Below the pieces are notes generated by a model. It ran no database searches, was not told the origin of the DNA, and saw only the letters and a program-made list of their open reading frames with translations. Positions 26,043-34,043 of a DNA stretch of 64,000 nucleotides are shown here, one piece after another. Made by a program: the position numbers and the translations under genes. This stretch comes from Lujinxingia sediminis (lineage in GTDB: Bacteria > Myxococcota_A > Bradymonadia > Bradymonadales > Bradymonadaceae), in the NCBI RefSeq assembly GCF_004005565.1, contig NZ_SADD01000002.1, positions 1-64,000 of the forward strand. The letters are read 5' to 3'. Numbering within the stretch: the stretch's first letter is position 1; the number at the start of each line of letters is the position of its first letter.

Positions 26043-29000
26043 CAGACCGCCACCATTCCAAGCTGGTTCATCTCGAGGCGACCGTCGTTGTGGCGCTCGA
26101 CGCGATAGAAGTCGTGCCCCGTCGTGGTGAGCAGCACCTCCTGGTAGGGCTCCGAGCCCAGCAGGTTCTTGAAGACGGCGAGGCTCAAGTAGTAGCCCTG
26201 CTCCTCCTCGACGCTCGGCCGGTAGCCCTCGTTGAGCCGCTCGAGCATCTCGAAGACGTCGAGGTTGATGCGCAGCTCGGCCCGGTTGCCTCCGGCCCCC
26301 TCGTACTGAAGGACGAGCCCGGTCGGCATGTGCTCGACGAAGCGGGCGGCGCTCGCCGCATCGAGGATGCGCATGCTGAATCGATCCGCCGGGAACACGC
26401 GGTAGCTGCGGACCGTGCCGCGCTCCACGTCACGCACCTGGAGCGCGAGCTTGCCCCCGAGGCGGTCCGGATCCGTGAGGCCCTCACCGCGGTTGATGGC
26501 GCGGATGATGGTCGGGAGCAGCTCTCCATTGAGTACCGCGTCTCCGGCCTTACCGGTGACCAGTTCGAGCATTCGCTCAGCGGACCGGTAGGGCAGCATC
26601 TGGCGCCAGGCCCCGTCGCGGCGCTCGAAGAAGGCACGTCGCCGCGCCATGGCCACGTAGCGCTGGTGGGCCTGGGCGCGGTGCTCCGAGGGGCGACCCG
26701 AGAAGTCGCGGGGCAGGTCGTCGAAGAGGCGCCGCATCACTTCGCGGTCGTAGGTGCCGCGCTGGTCGAAGGCGAAGAGGCTACGGTCGGCCGTCGGGGA
26801 GACGAAGTCGAGGGCGCGGTCGAGCCGAGGGTCGCTGGCGACGCCCATGTCGACGTCCTTCAGCAGCGTCAGAAGGCGATCGGCGTTGGGCGCGTCGCCT
26901 CCCATCCAGCTGTTGAAGTAGAAGCCCTGGACGATCTCGTCGCGGTCCCCGGCTCGGTAGAAGTCGTGGATCTCGTTGCAGTCGCGAGTGCCCACCAGCA
27001 TGTAGGCCAGCGCCGAGCGCAGGTCTCGCAGCGTGATGTGCAGGCGCCCGCGGAGGTGCGTGAGCGTGTACACAGTCTTGAGTCGCTCGACGACCTTCGG
27101 GCCCGCGGTACCGTCTTGGAAGCTACGGGCGTTGTGGAACGCATAGCAGCGGTCCTTGAGGTCGCATGCGTGGCACGGCTCCCAGAACGGCTCGGCGGTC
27201 ATGCGCCGCATGAGTCTCGCGAAGATCGACTCGTCGCCGCCCTTGGGGTCACCCTCGAAGCCCATCGGGTCGGTCACGACGCTACGCAGGTTGAGGTTCA
27301 CCACCGCCACGCCGTGGTCGGGCACGCCGGTCACGAGCCCCTCGTTGATGACCTTCGCCAGCAGCGGGAACTGCGCTCCCTCGGACGCGAGGAAGTCGAC
27401 CAGCCGGCCCTCGTTGATGGCGATGAGGCGGACCTCGTTCTTTGGCCAGGCGCTGTCGTCGTCCCCCGCGAAGGGAGCGAAGAAGTCGCGGAGGACCTCG
27501 TCGCTGGTCTGCTCGCCCTCGTCCTGGCTGCCGTCGTAGTTGGTGACGAAGGTGCGGCCCTGGAGCGTGAAGCTGCGGCCGTTGGGAAGTGGCTCCGCGA
27601 ACACGGCCTGCTGGTCTTCGGCGCGCTTCTCGAGGCGCTGCAGAAAGGCGGTCTTGCCGTCGCCCGCGTTGCCCGTGATGAGGACCAGCCCGAACTCGCC
27701 GGTGAGCACGGCCGGCTCGAGATCGCGGTCGAGCGCCGTCTCGACGTAGGTCTGCTCGCCGAGCTCATCGAGGCCGCGAGTGCCCACGTTGCTGCGCTTG
27801 CTCTGGCTGTAGACGGTCAGCAGCCGATGAACGTAGGGGTTCGTGTTCGGCGGGCCCAACTGAAACAGCTCGGTGCCACCGCCGAATCCAGCGACGGACC
27901 ATGCGCCCGTACTCTCAGCCTCGGGCCGAGGACGACGCGCCTGCTTGATTCCTTCCAGCGCCGAGACGAGCTCCGTGGCCGAAGCGAAGCGTTCAGCGCG
28001 CTTCGGTGCGATGGCCTTGAGGATGACGTCCACGAACTCCGGCGACAGGTCGGAGAGGCCCGAGAGCTCACGCGGGTCCTTCGGGGCTTCACCCGGCGGG
28101 GGCGTGGACGCATCCCACGGGTACTGACCGGTCACCGCCTCGTAGAGGGTGACGCCCAGGGCGTAGAGATCGCGGTCGGCGAGATCGCTCGGTTGCGGGA
28201 CCTGGGTCAGATCGAGATCCGGCGGCAGGTAGCGCCGCGACCCGCCTCCATGCCCGTTGTCCGAGGTCGCGAGCACCGAGACGTTGAAGTCGATGATGCG
28301 CACGCCGTCGTTGGTCCACAGCAGGTTCCGCGGCTTGATGTCGCAGTGGTAGACGCCGTGGCGATGCAGGTGCACCAGCCCCTCGGTCACCTGCCGCGCG
28401 AGATCGAGGGCGTCAGACGGCGCGAACAGGCTCCCGTCGACCATCTCCCCGACGTCGAGGCCGTCGATGAACTCGAAGACGATGAAGGGGGGCCCGCCGC
28501 CGGGCAGCAGGTCGGCATCGATGACCTTGACGACGCGGGGGTGGTCCGGCGTCCGAAGGAGCGTGCGGTACTCCTTCTTCAGCCGGTCGAGTGTCGAGTG
28601 GCGGTCGCGCAGAATCAGCTTCACCGCGCGGGTGACGTCGCCGAGCGTGTCGATGACCTTGTAGACCACTCCGAACGAGCCGGGCCGGCCGAGGCGCTCT
28701 TGGACGACGTATTTGTGGGTGAGGTTGGTGCCGGCGACGAGCCGGCTGTAGTCGAGCTCGGGAGCCGGCTCCGGTTCGGGCGCGGGCTCAGGCAGAGGCT
28801 CCGCCGACTCATCAGTGCCGACCCTGGGGGCCAGAAGAGCAGCGAGGTCTGCCGCGGCCTGGGCCGCCGATGGCCGCTTGTCGGGGTCGAAGGTGCAGAG
28901 CTTTTGCAGCCACCCGTCGAAGCCCTCGGGCAGCTCGCCTCGAGCGTCGGACGGCTTGGTCGCGAACACGCCGCTGAGGTCGAAGAGCTCGGTGGGGCCG

Positions 29001-30217
29001 GAGAACGGCTTCTCGCCGGTGAAGAGCTCGTAGAGGACGAGGCCTGCGCTGAACACGTCCGAGGAGGGGTTTGCGTTCTGCGGCTCTCGGAACACCTCTG
29101 GTGCCTGGTAGGCGGGCTCGAGCTCGTCAACGATCTCGTGAGCGATGGTGAGGGTGCGATCGGTCCCGGTGCGGGCGAAGTCGAAGCCCACGACGCGGAG
29201 GCGACCGTCGCTCCCCAGCAGAATTGTGCTCGGCGTCAGGTTTCGGTGCACCACGTCGTGCTGGTGCGCGTGCCCAAGGGCGTTGAGCAGGTCCCCCGCG
29301 ACGCGGAGCTTCTGGTCGAGCGTGAGCGCGAGGTTCGGCTTGTCGATGTGCAGCCGAAGCGCCTGCCCGGGCACGTCCTCGGTGACCAGGACGTAGCGGT
29401 CCTCGTGTTCCGTCCCGAAGAAGTCCCGCACCCCGACGATGCCCGGGTGCCCCGGCATGCCGTTGAGGGCGTTGTAGGCGTTGGCGATGCGTGCCCGCTG
29501 CTGAGCCCGCGCCTCGTCGGGCAGGTAGGGATCGGCCTTGTACGCTCGGAGCAGTACCTGGCCCGAGCGCTTGCCGGCGAACATGTTGTAGGCCCGGTAC
29601 TCGGTGTAGGCGTCGGTGCCGCCGAGCTGCTCGTCGACCTCCCAGTTGCCGAAGCGCAACGGGCCTGAGCGCTTCTTCGCCACGCCCTGCAGCGCCTTGA
29701 GCACCATGTTGTGCAGTCGGCTGATGTTCTTCGAGAACTTCCCGGGCACCGCCGCGGCGTTCTGGAAAAAGGCCGCCGACTTCTTCAGCGTGGTAACCCG
29801 CGGGGCGTCGCGCCCGCCGGGGTCCTGGAGCACCGCGTCGGGGGCCGCGAGCACGACCGCTGCATCGACGTAGATGTCGCGCAGGTCGCTGCGGCTGGGC
29901 TGGCTGTCGGTGATGATGCCCTTGAGGCTTCGGGCATGGCCGCGCAGCTTGATCAGCGGCGACGTGTAGGGCTGCCGGCCCTCCGGGTACCACTTCGACC
30001 CGTAGACATCGATGAGGCCGCGGGTGCCCTTGGTGTCCACCAGGTAGACCGCGTGCGGGGCGATTACGGCGAGATCCACTTCGAAGAGCTCGCCACCTCG
30101 TTCCACCTCGAAGTTGTGGAGGATGATGTAGCTGCTCGGCAGGTTGTCGCGCAGGTGCGCGATGGTCCTGCGCTCGGCCTCGTTGACCGGGTCTCCGACG
30201 GGGATCACGGTGGCCAT
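26042..30217 (-). CDS. mad6: NERD - dual kinase - P-loop NTPase, MAD6-like (1391 aa)
   Basis: Domains in order: NERD nuclease-related domain (1 to about 120; VDLAVIAPHAVYLVDTKG), kinase-like domain 1 (about 190-460), kinase domain 2 (about 500-790), P-loop NTPase (GNAGDGKT at 849-856) and a C-terminal region of about 400 residues. In domain 1 the catalytic loop reads HRNLTPSTI (His324-Arg-Asn326), with Asn in place of Asp, and GFDFAR instead of DFG, so it is probably a pseudokinase. Domain 2 keeps a glycine-rich loop, the lysine of AVKLI and the catalytic Asp626 of HCDIKPRN, with DFN for DFG. NERD plus kinase also occurs in PglW of BREX type 2, but the neighbours here fit the mad system better. 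A DNA-CPxCPxC-like Cys cluster (EPCHACDLKDRC) is also present. Confidence 0.75.
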   Translation of the reverse strand: MATVIPVGDPVNEAERRTIAHLRDNLPSSYIILHNFEVERGGELFEVDLAVIAPHAVYLVDTKGTRGLIDVYGSKWYPEGRQPYTSPLIKLRGHARSLKGIITDSQPSRSDLRDIYVDAAVVLAAPDAVLQDPGGRDAPRVTTLKKSAAFFQNAAAVPGKFSKNISRLHNMVLKALQGVAKKRSGPLRFGNWEVDEQLGGTDAYTEYRAYNMFAGKRSGQVLLRAYKADPYLPDEARAQQRARIANAYNALNGMPGHPGIVGVRDFFGTEHEDRYVLVTEDVPGQALRLHIDKPNLALTLDQKLRVAGDLLNALGHAHQHDVVHRNLTPSTILLGSDGRLRVVGFDFARTGTDRTLTIAHEIVDELEPAYQAPEVFREPQNANPSSDVFSAGLVLYELFTGEKPFSGPTELFDLSGVFATKPSDARGELPEGFDGWLQKLCTFDPDKRPSAAQAAADLAALLAPRVGTDESAEPLPEPAPEPEPAPELDYSRLVAGTNLTHKYVVQERLGRPGSFGVVYKVIDTLGDVTRAVKLILRDRHSTLDRLKKEYRTLLRTPDHPRVVKVIDADLLPGGGPPFIVFEFIDGLDVGEMVDGSLFAPSDALDLARQVTEGLVHLHRHGVYHCDIKPRNLLWTNDGVRIIDFNVSVLATSDNGHGGGSRRYLPPDLDLTQVPQPSDLADRDLYALGVTLYEAVTGQYPWDASTPPPGEAPKDPRELSGLSDLSPEFVDVILKAIAPKRAERFASATELVSALEGIKQARRPRPEAESTGAWSVAGFGGGTELFQLGPPNTNPYVHRLLTVYSQSKRSNVGTRGLDELGEQTYVETALDRDLEPAVLTGEFGLVLITGNAGDGKTAFLQRLEKRAEDQQAVFAEPLPNGRSFTLQGRTFVTNYDGSQDEGEQTSDEVLRDFFAPFAGDDDSAWPKNEVRLIAINEGRLVDFLASEGAQFPLLAKVINEGLVTGVPDHGVAVVNLNLRSVVTDPMGFEGDPKGGDESIFARLMRRMTAEPFWEPCHACDLKDRCYAFHNARSFQDGTAGPKVVERLKTVYTLTHLRGRLHITLRDLRSALAYMLVGTRDCNEIHDFYRAGDRDEIVQGFYFNSWMGGDAPNADRLLTLLKDVDMGVASDPRLDRALDFVSPTADRSLFAFDQRGTYDREVMRRLFDDLPRDFSGRPSEHRAQAHQRYVAMARRRAFFERRDGAWRQMLPYRSAERMLELVTGKAGDAVLNGELLPTIIRAINRGEGLTDPDRLGGKLALQVRDVERGTVRSYRVFPADRFSMRILDAASAARFVEHMPTGLVLQYEGAGGNRAELRINLDVFEMLERLNEGYRPSVEEEQGYYLSLAVFKNLLGSEPYQEVLLTTTGHDFYRVERHNDGRLEMNQLGMVAV

Positions 30218-31623
30218 CAGGACGCCTCCTGGATCGCGCGTTCGACTTCTTTCCTCGCTTGCTCCTCAAGCAGCAGTGCTTCGTCCAGTTGCTCGCACGC
30301 GGTCACGATGCGCTGGTGGATCTCCTCCTCGCGGGGCGCCTCGAGTCGAGGGATTGGCATGCGCCACATAAGAGCAGGGTGCTGCTCTTGTTGCTTGCCC
30401 CCAGCACTGATCGACCGAAGCAGCCTGAACGCCGTCTCGCTACGAAGGAAGGCGAACAGGTACCCTGGCGGGACCTTCTCTGGGATGGGAATACAACGGA
30501 AGAAGTCTCCGCTGTATGCGTACTTGGCCGTCTCCGACGTCACGATGAAGGCACGGCAGTACAGCTCCCCCTCACCGAGCGTTCCGTGCGAAGGAATCAT
30601 CGTCGACAGTGGCGGAACCTGAAGCCCAAGGCCCTGAATCGACGCCTTCGAGATCATGCGACCGTAGGGGCGCAATCGGAAGGCGTTCCGCTGACCGAGC
30701 AGCATCACCGCGTACGGGGGCTCCGCATCGATCCGCTTGAAGATGATCTTCCCCTTGAACAACTCTGGTCGGCAGAGCTCGCCGAGAAGCGAGTGGGTGC
30801 CAGCCCGGATGCGGCCTGCGAGCTCCGCCGCTACCGGATGGTGATTGAGGGCTCGGAGCGTTTCGCGTGACGCCCCGTGGTGAACCCAGCCAAGGTGTCG
30901 GGAGTCGTCCCACCATTGCTCGGCGTCGATGTCCTCGATCTCCAGGTGGGAGAACAGAAGTTGGGTCGCCGCATCGAGTCCCTGCCGGTAGCTCGCGACC
31001 AGCTCTGCGAAACGGCGCACCTTGGCGTCCACGTCGACCTCGAGCTGGGGATCGAGACGGGGTACGGGAAGTGGCTCGAGGTGGTCTGCCTCGACGTGTT
31101 TGATGTTGCCGCCGTAGATCTGCTTGCGAATCCACGCGTGTCCGAAGCGACCAGCCAGGTAGGCGTAGACGTACCCAGCCGGTACCCGTGAGCCGTTGAC
31201 CTCGATCCGAATGAGGTCATGGGACGCAATTAGGCCGTCCATGTCGGGGCGGCACCAAATCGCCTGGCCCAGGTTCATTCCGGAGCAAGTGACGAGCACG
31301 GTGCCTGGCTTCAGGGCAAGTCGCTCAATCCGATCGGAACCCACGAGTGGCGAGAGGAAACTGCACGACCGCACCTCCACCTTTAGGAGGTCACTCGGCG
31401 AGACGTACGGCTTGCCATGGGCAGCGCCGGACGCATACACGCGCTTGAAAATGGAGCCGGTGAACAGCCCCTCGTGCTCTACGAGTTGCCCAAGGGGGAC
31501 ACACTGTCCGGCCAGTTTTCGGAGGCGTGCAACGGCCCGCTGATCCTCAGAGAGATGGTAGCCCGCCTGAAGGCGAGTCCCTTCTCCATCGAGCTCGGCT
31601 CTTGTCGCGGTTCCCGTCCTCAT
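30217..31623 (-). CDS. mad5: Type I-like specificity subunit, MAD5-like
   Basis: A 468-residue HsdS-type protein that would give the mad2 methyltransferase its target site. The sequence shows two half-site recognition regions, each ending in a helical stretch: the first with GNIKHVEADHLEPLPVPRL, the second with MWRMPIPRLEAPREEE. This LxPLPVPxL pattern is the usual end of a type I target-recognition domain. The gene shares 4 nt with mad2 and 1 nt with mad6. In the described eight-gene system other genes (mad3, mad4) stand between mad2 and this one; here they are missing. Confidence 0.83.
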   Translation of the reverse strand: MRTGTATRAELDGEGTRLQAGYHLSEDQRAVARLRKLAGQCVPLGQLVEHEGLFTGSIFKRVYASGAAHGKPYVSPSDLLKVEVRSCSFLSPLVGSDRIERLALKPGTVLVTCSGMNLGQAIWCRPDMDGLIASHDLIRIEVNGSRVPAGYVYAYLAGRFGHAWIRKQIYGGNIKHVEADHLEPLPVPRLDPQLEVDVDAKVRRFAELVASYRQGLDAATQLLFSHLEIEDIDAEQWWDDSRHLGWVHHGASRETLRALNHHPVAAELAGRIRAGTHSLLGELCRPELFKGKIIFKRIDAEPPYAVMLLGQRNAFRLRPYGRMISKASIQGLGLQVPPLSTMIPSHGTLGEGELYCRAFIVTSETAKYAYSGDFFRCIPIPEKVPPGYLFAFLRSETAFRLLRSISAGGKQQEQHPALMWRMPIPRLEAPREEEIHQRIVTACEQLDEALLLEEQARKEVERAIQEAS

Positions 31624-33647
31624 AGCCCCGGCTCCGGTGTAGTCTTCCGGAAATCGCTGTAGGCACGCGCGATCTCAGGCAGGTCGTCGTCGACGATCTT
31701 CTGCTTGCGACGAAGGACCCGTTCAACGGACTTCCCGTTGATGCGGATGCGCTCACGCTCTTCCACTTCCTCGAGAAGTTCGATTCCGTCGGGGCCACGC
31801 TTGTAGATCACGTCCCCGCGAGGGCCGAGGCCCACCTTGTCCGCCACCGCCATGAAGATGGGGTAGTCCGGGTCCCCCGAGAGATCCGTTGCTTGCACTT
31901 CCTGCTGCGTCTTCCTCTTGAGGAAGAGGAGGCTCGTCAGGATGTTTACGTTGGCTTCCGCCTTGAAGACTTCGACAGGAAGCTCAACGCTGGCGAGCAC
32001 CCAACAGTGTCGGAGCACCCACTCACGGATGTACTCGTCGCCAGGGTTGCCGAGAATTCCATTGGGCAGAACGATTCCCATCCGGCCGCCTGGCTTAAGC
32101 CACTCGATCGCCCTCTGGATAAAGAGAACCTCGGGCGCCACAGACGTCTGCAGGCCGTCGCCCCGTCGATAGGCATCACCGTCCTTGTCCCACTTCGCGG
32201 CTAGGTCGTAGTCGCCCAGGATCGTTGGATCCGTAATCGGGATCTCAGACCCGAACGGTGGGTTGGTCATGAGCACATCGATGCTACCGAGCGGGAATGT
32301 CTCCTTCGCGATGGGCACGCCCGACAGGTGGCCTTTCGGGAATGCGAGCGAGTCCATGTGCGAGATCTTCGCCTTGGCGCCGGCCGCCATCATCAGGTTC
32401 ATGGTCGTTGCCCTGACCAAGAAGGGGTCGAAGTCCGCACCGAAGATGTTGCTCTCGACAAGCTCACGAATGTGCTCAGCGACCGAAAGGAAGTCGTCAG
32501 TGTCTGCACCGCCGCTCTCCGTCTCGGCGTTGAACTTCTCGAGCCAGTGGTTGACGGTGGCGACAAGGAACCCGCCGGTCCCGCACGAGGGGTCGAGGAC
32601 CCGTTCTCCAGGCTGAGGGTTGAGCATCTGGACCATCAGATTGATGGCCCCCCTCGGGGTGAAGTACTGCCCGCGATCACCGCGAAGGTTGGTTCCGACG
32701 ATCTCCTGATACGCTGCTCCCTTGGCATCGACGTCCGTCCTTCGGAAGTCGTACTTGGCGAGTTCCGACACCATGAACGCCAAGGCTCGATCTGAGAGGG
32801 TGATTTCCTCATTTCCACGGAAGATGTCCGAGTACTTCGACTTCACTTCCTCGAACAGCGGCTCGATGCGAGCTCGAATGGCTCCACGCCCCTTGGCATC
32901 GAATTGCTCGGTGGGACCAGCCCAGAACCGGGGCTCCTCATCGCGTGGACGGCGCTCGTCATGCATCTTGGCAAAGATGAGGTAGAGGAACTGCCAAAAG
33001 GCAGCGTCCTTGGGCATTCCTTCGTTGCCGTGGATGAAGTTGTGGCAACGCCTGAAGGCGATGCGGAGCATCTCCGGATCCGCTCGCCGGAGCGTCGCGT
33101 GCGAGTGCACCGTCCGCGAGCCGAGAGTCTCGCCAGACAGCGGCCAGTCGGCACGGGGATGGAACTTGACGTCGAAACGTGTGACCTCCTTCTCGAAGAA
33201 GAAGAGCTCGAGGCCGTTCGTCCAGAGTCCCCACGCACAGCCGTCAGCTTCGGTCATCGCTGCGTGAAGAAGCGCGAAGTCCTTCTTGGCCTGTTCATGG
33301 TCGCGCATCTTGTACGCGCCCTTGCTGCCCTTCTTCGGCTCCTTTTCGCAGACGACGATTCGGCGGAGGTTCTCGACGGTGTGGGCCTCACCTGGAGCGA
33401 AGATAGCGATGTCCGCTCCCTTCTTCTTCCGGCCGTCGATCTTCATCTTGAAGTCGCGGGCCATGTCCTCGACGGAGATGCCGTACTCGTGGAAGAGGGC
33501 CCGGGCGATACGCTGGCGCACCTGCTCCTTCGCCGAGTCCTTGACGGGGTCGCCGGTGATGTAGTCGAGGATCTTGCCCTCTTCGAGCGAGGTGACCTCG
33601 TCGTCGCCGGCCTGATCGATCTCTTCGACTGCGAGGTCGTTACTCAT
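31620..33647 (-). CDS. mad2: N6-adenine DNA methyltransferase, MAD2-like (HsdM type)
   Basis: A 675-residue type I-like modification subunit. The N-terminal third looks like an HsdM/HsdR-type region (IARALFHEYGISVEDMARDFKMKI). The SAM-binding motif VLDPSCGTGGF is at around 350-360 and the catalytic NPPF at 462-465. QYFTPRGAINLM precedes the SAM site, as in HsdM proteins. With mad5 it should methylate host DNA, marking self. The gene overlaps mad1 by 8 nt and mad5 by 4 nt. No HsdR helicase-nuclease gene is present anywhere in the cluster, which separates this from a normal type I system. Confidence 0.87.
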   Translation of the reverse strand: MSNDLAVEEIDQAGDDEVTSLEEGKILDYITGDPVKDSAKEQVRQRIARALFHEYGISVEDMARDFKMKIDGRKKKGADIAIFAPGEAHTVENLRRIVVCEKEPKKGSKGAYKMRDHEQAKKDFALLHAAMTEADGCAWGLWTNGLELFFFEKEVTRFDVKFHPRADWPLSGETLGSRTVHSHATLRRADPEMLRIAFRRCHNFIHGNEGMPKDAAFWQFLYLIFAKMHDERRPRDEEPRFWAGPTEQFDAKGRGAIRARIEPLFEEVKSKYSDIFRGNEEITLSDRALAFMVSELAKYDFRRTDVDAKGAAYQEIVGTNLRGDRGQYFTPRGAINLMVQMLNPQPGERVLDPSCGTGGFLVATVNHWLEKFNAETESGGADTDDFLSVAEHIRELVESNIFGADFDPFLVRATTMNLMMAAGAKAKISHMDSLAFPKGHLSGVPIAKETFPLGSIDVLMTNPPFGSEIPITDPTILGDYDLAAKWDKDGDAYRRGDGLQTSVAPEVLFIQRAIEWLKPGGRMGIVLPNGILGNPGDEYIREWVLRHCWVLASVELPVEVFKAEANVNILTSLLFLKRKTQQEVQATDLSGDPDYPIFMAVADKVGLGPRGDVIYKRGPDGIELLEEVEERERIRINGKSVERVLRRKQKIVDDDLPEIARAYSDFRKTTPEPGL

Positions 33648-33852
33648 CGTTGCTCTCCTTCACGTCGTCATCCGAGTCACTGGCCGCGCCGCCATCGCGC
33701 ACCCACACGTCCACGTCCTCCCGCTTGAACTTCCAGAAGCGGCCGACCTTGTAGCCAGGCATGCCCTTCTTGGTGACCCAGGCGTAGACGGTGTCCTTGC
33801 TGACACCGAGGTATTCGGCGATCTCGTCTACCGACATCCAGCGGTCATCCAT
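33640..33852 (-). CDS. mad1: Small HTH protein, MAD1-like
   Basis: A 70-residue protein with an excisionase/MerR-like helix-turn-helix (HTH_17): MSVDEIAEYLGVSKDTVYAW, then the wing KVGRFWKFKREDVDVW. The C-terminal tail is acidic. It is the first gene of the mad operon and overlaps mad2 by 8 nt, so it is the natural regulator of the operon. GGAG lies about 10 nt before the ATG. An inverted repeat lies just upstream at 33874-33895. Confidence 0.8.
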   Translation of the reverse strand: MDDRWMSVDEIAEYLGVSKDTVYAWVTKKGMPGYKVGRFWKFKREDVDVWVRDGGAASDSDDDVKESNDE

Positions 33853-33873
33853 CGGGCGCGCGCTCCACTGCTC

Positions 33874-33895
33874 CTGCGTGCGGGATTACACGCAG
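33874..33895. promoter_or_regulatory. Candidate operator in front of mad1
   Basis: CTGCGTG (33874-33880) and CACGCAG (33889-33895) form a perfect 7-bp inverted repeat with an 8-nt spacer, 22 bp before the mad1 start. The spacing of the half-sites suits a small dimeric HTH protein such as MAD1; this is inference. Confidence 0.4.
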
Positions 33896-34043
33896 CCTCC
33901 TGGTTAACAGAGTAAGCAGCCAAGCTCAAGCGGAACAAGACGGATCTGTTTGGATTTGATATGATTTCAACCAAATATAAAACCGACAAGCGTTACTGTA
34001 GAGAAGCATATATATTGCTCCGCTTCAGATACTTCTCCGCCCC

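Noticed and set aside
21691-29668. Very long plus-strand frames opposite mad8 and mad6 (871 and 1192 residues)
   Set aside because: They are antisense shadows of high-GC genes, rich in Arg, Val, Leu and Glu, without domains. The minus-strand frames carry all motifs and overlap in operon fashion.
26042-30217. PglW of a BREX type 2 system
   Set aside because: NERD plus kinase fits PglW, but PglX, PglZ, BrxC and Lon-like BREX genes are all missing; the neighbours fit the mad system.
30217-33647. Ordinary type I restriction-modification system
   Set aside because: HsdM- and HsdS-like genes are present, but no HsdR helicase-nuclease follows; instead a kinase, an unknown protein and a HerA-like ATPase are coupled to them.
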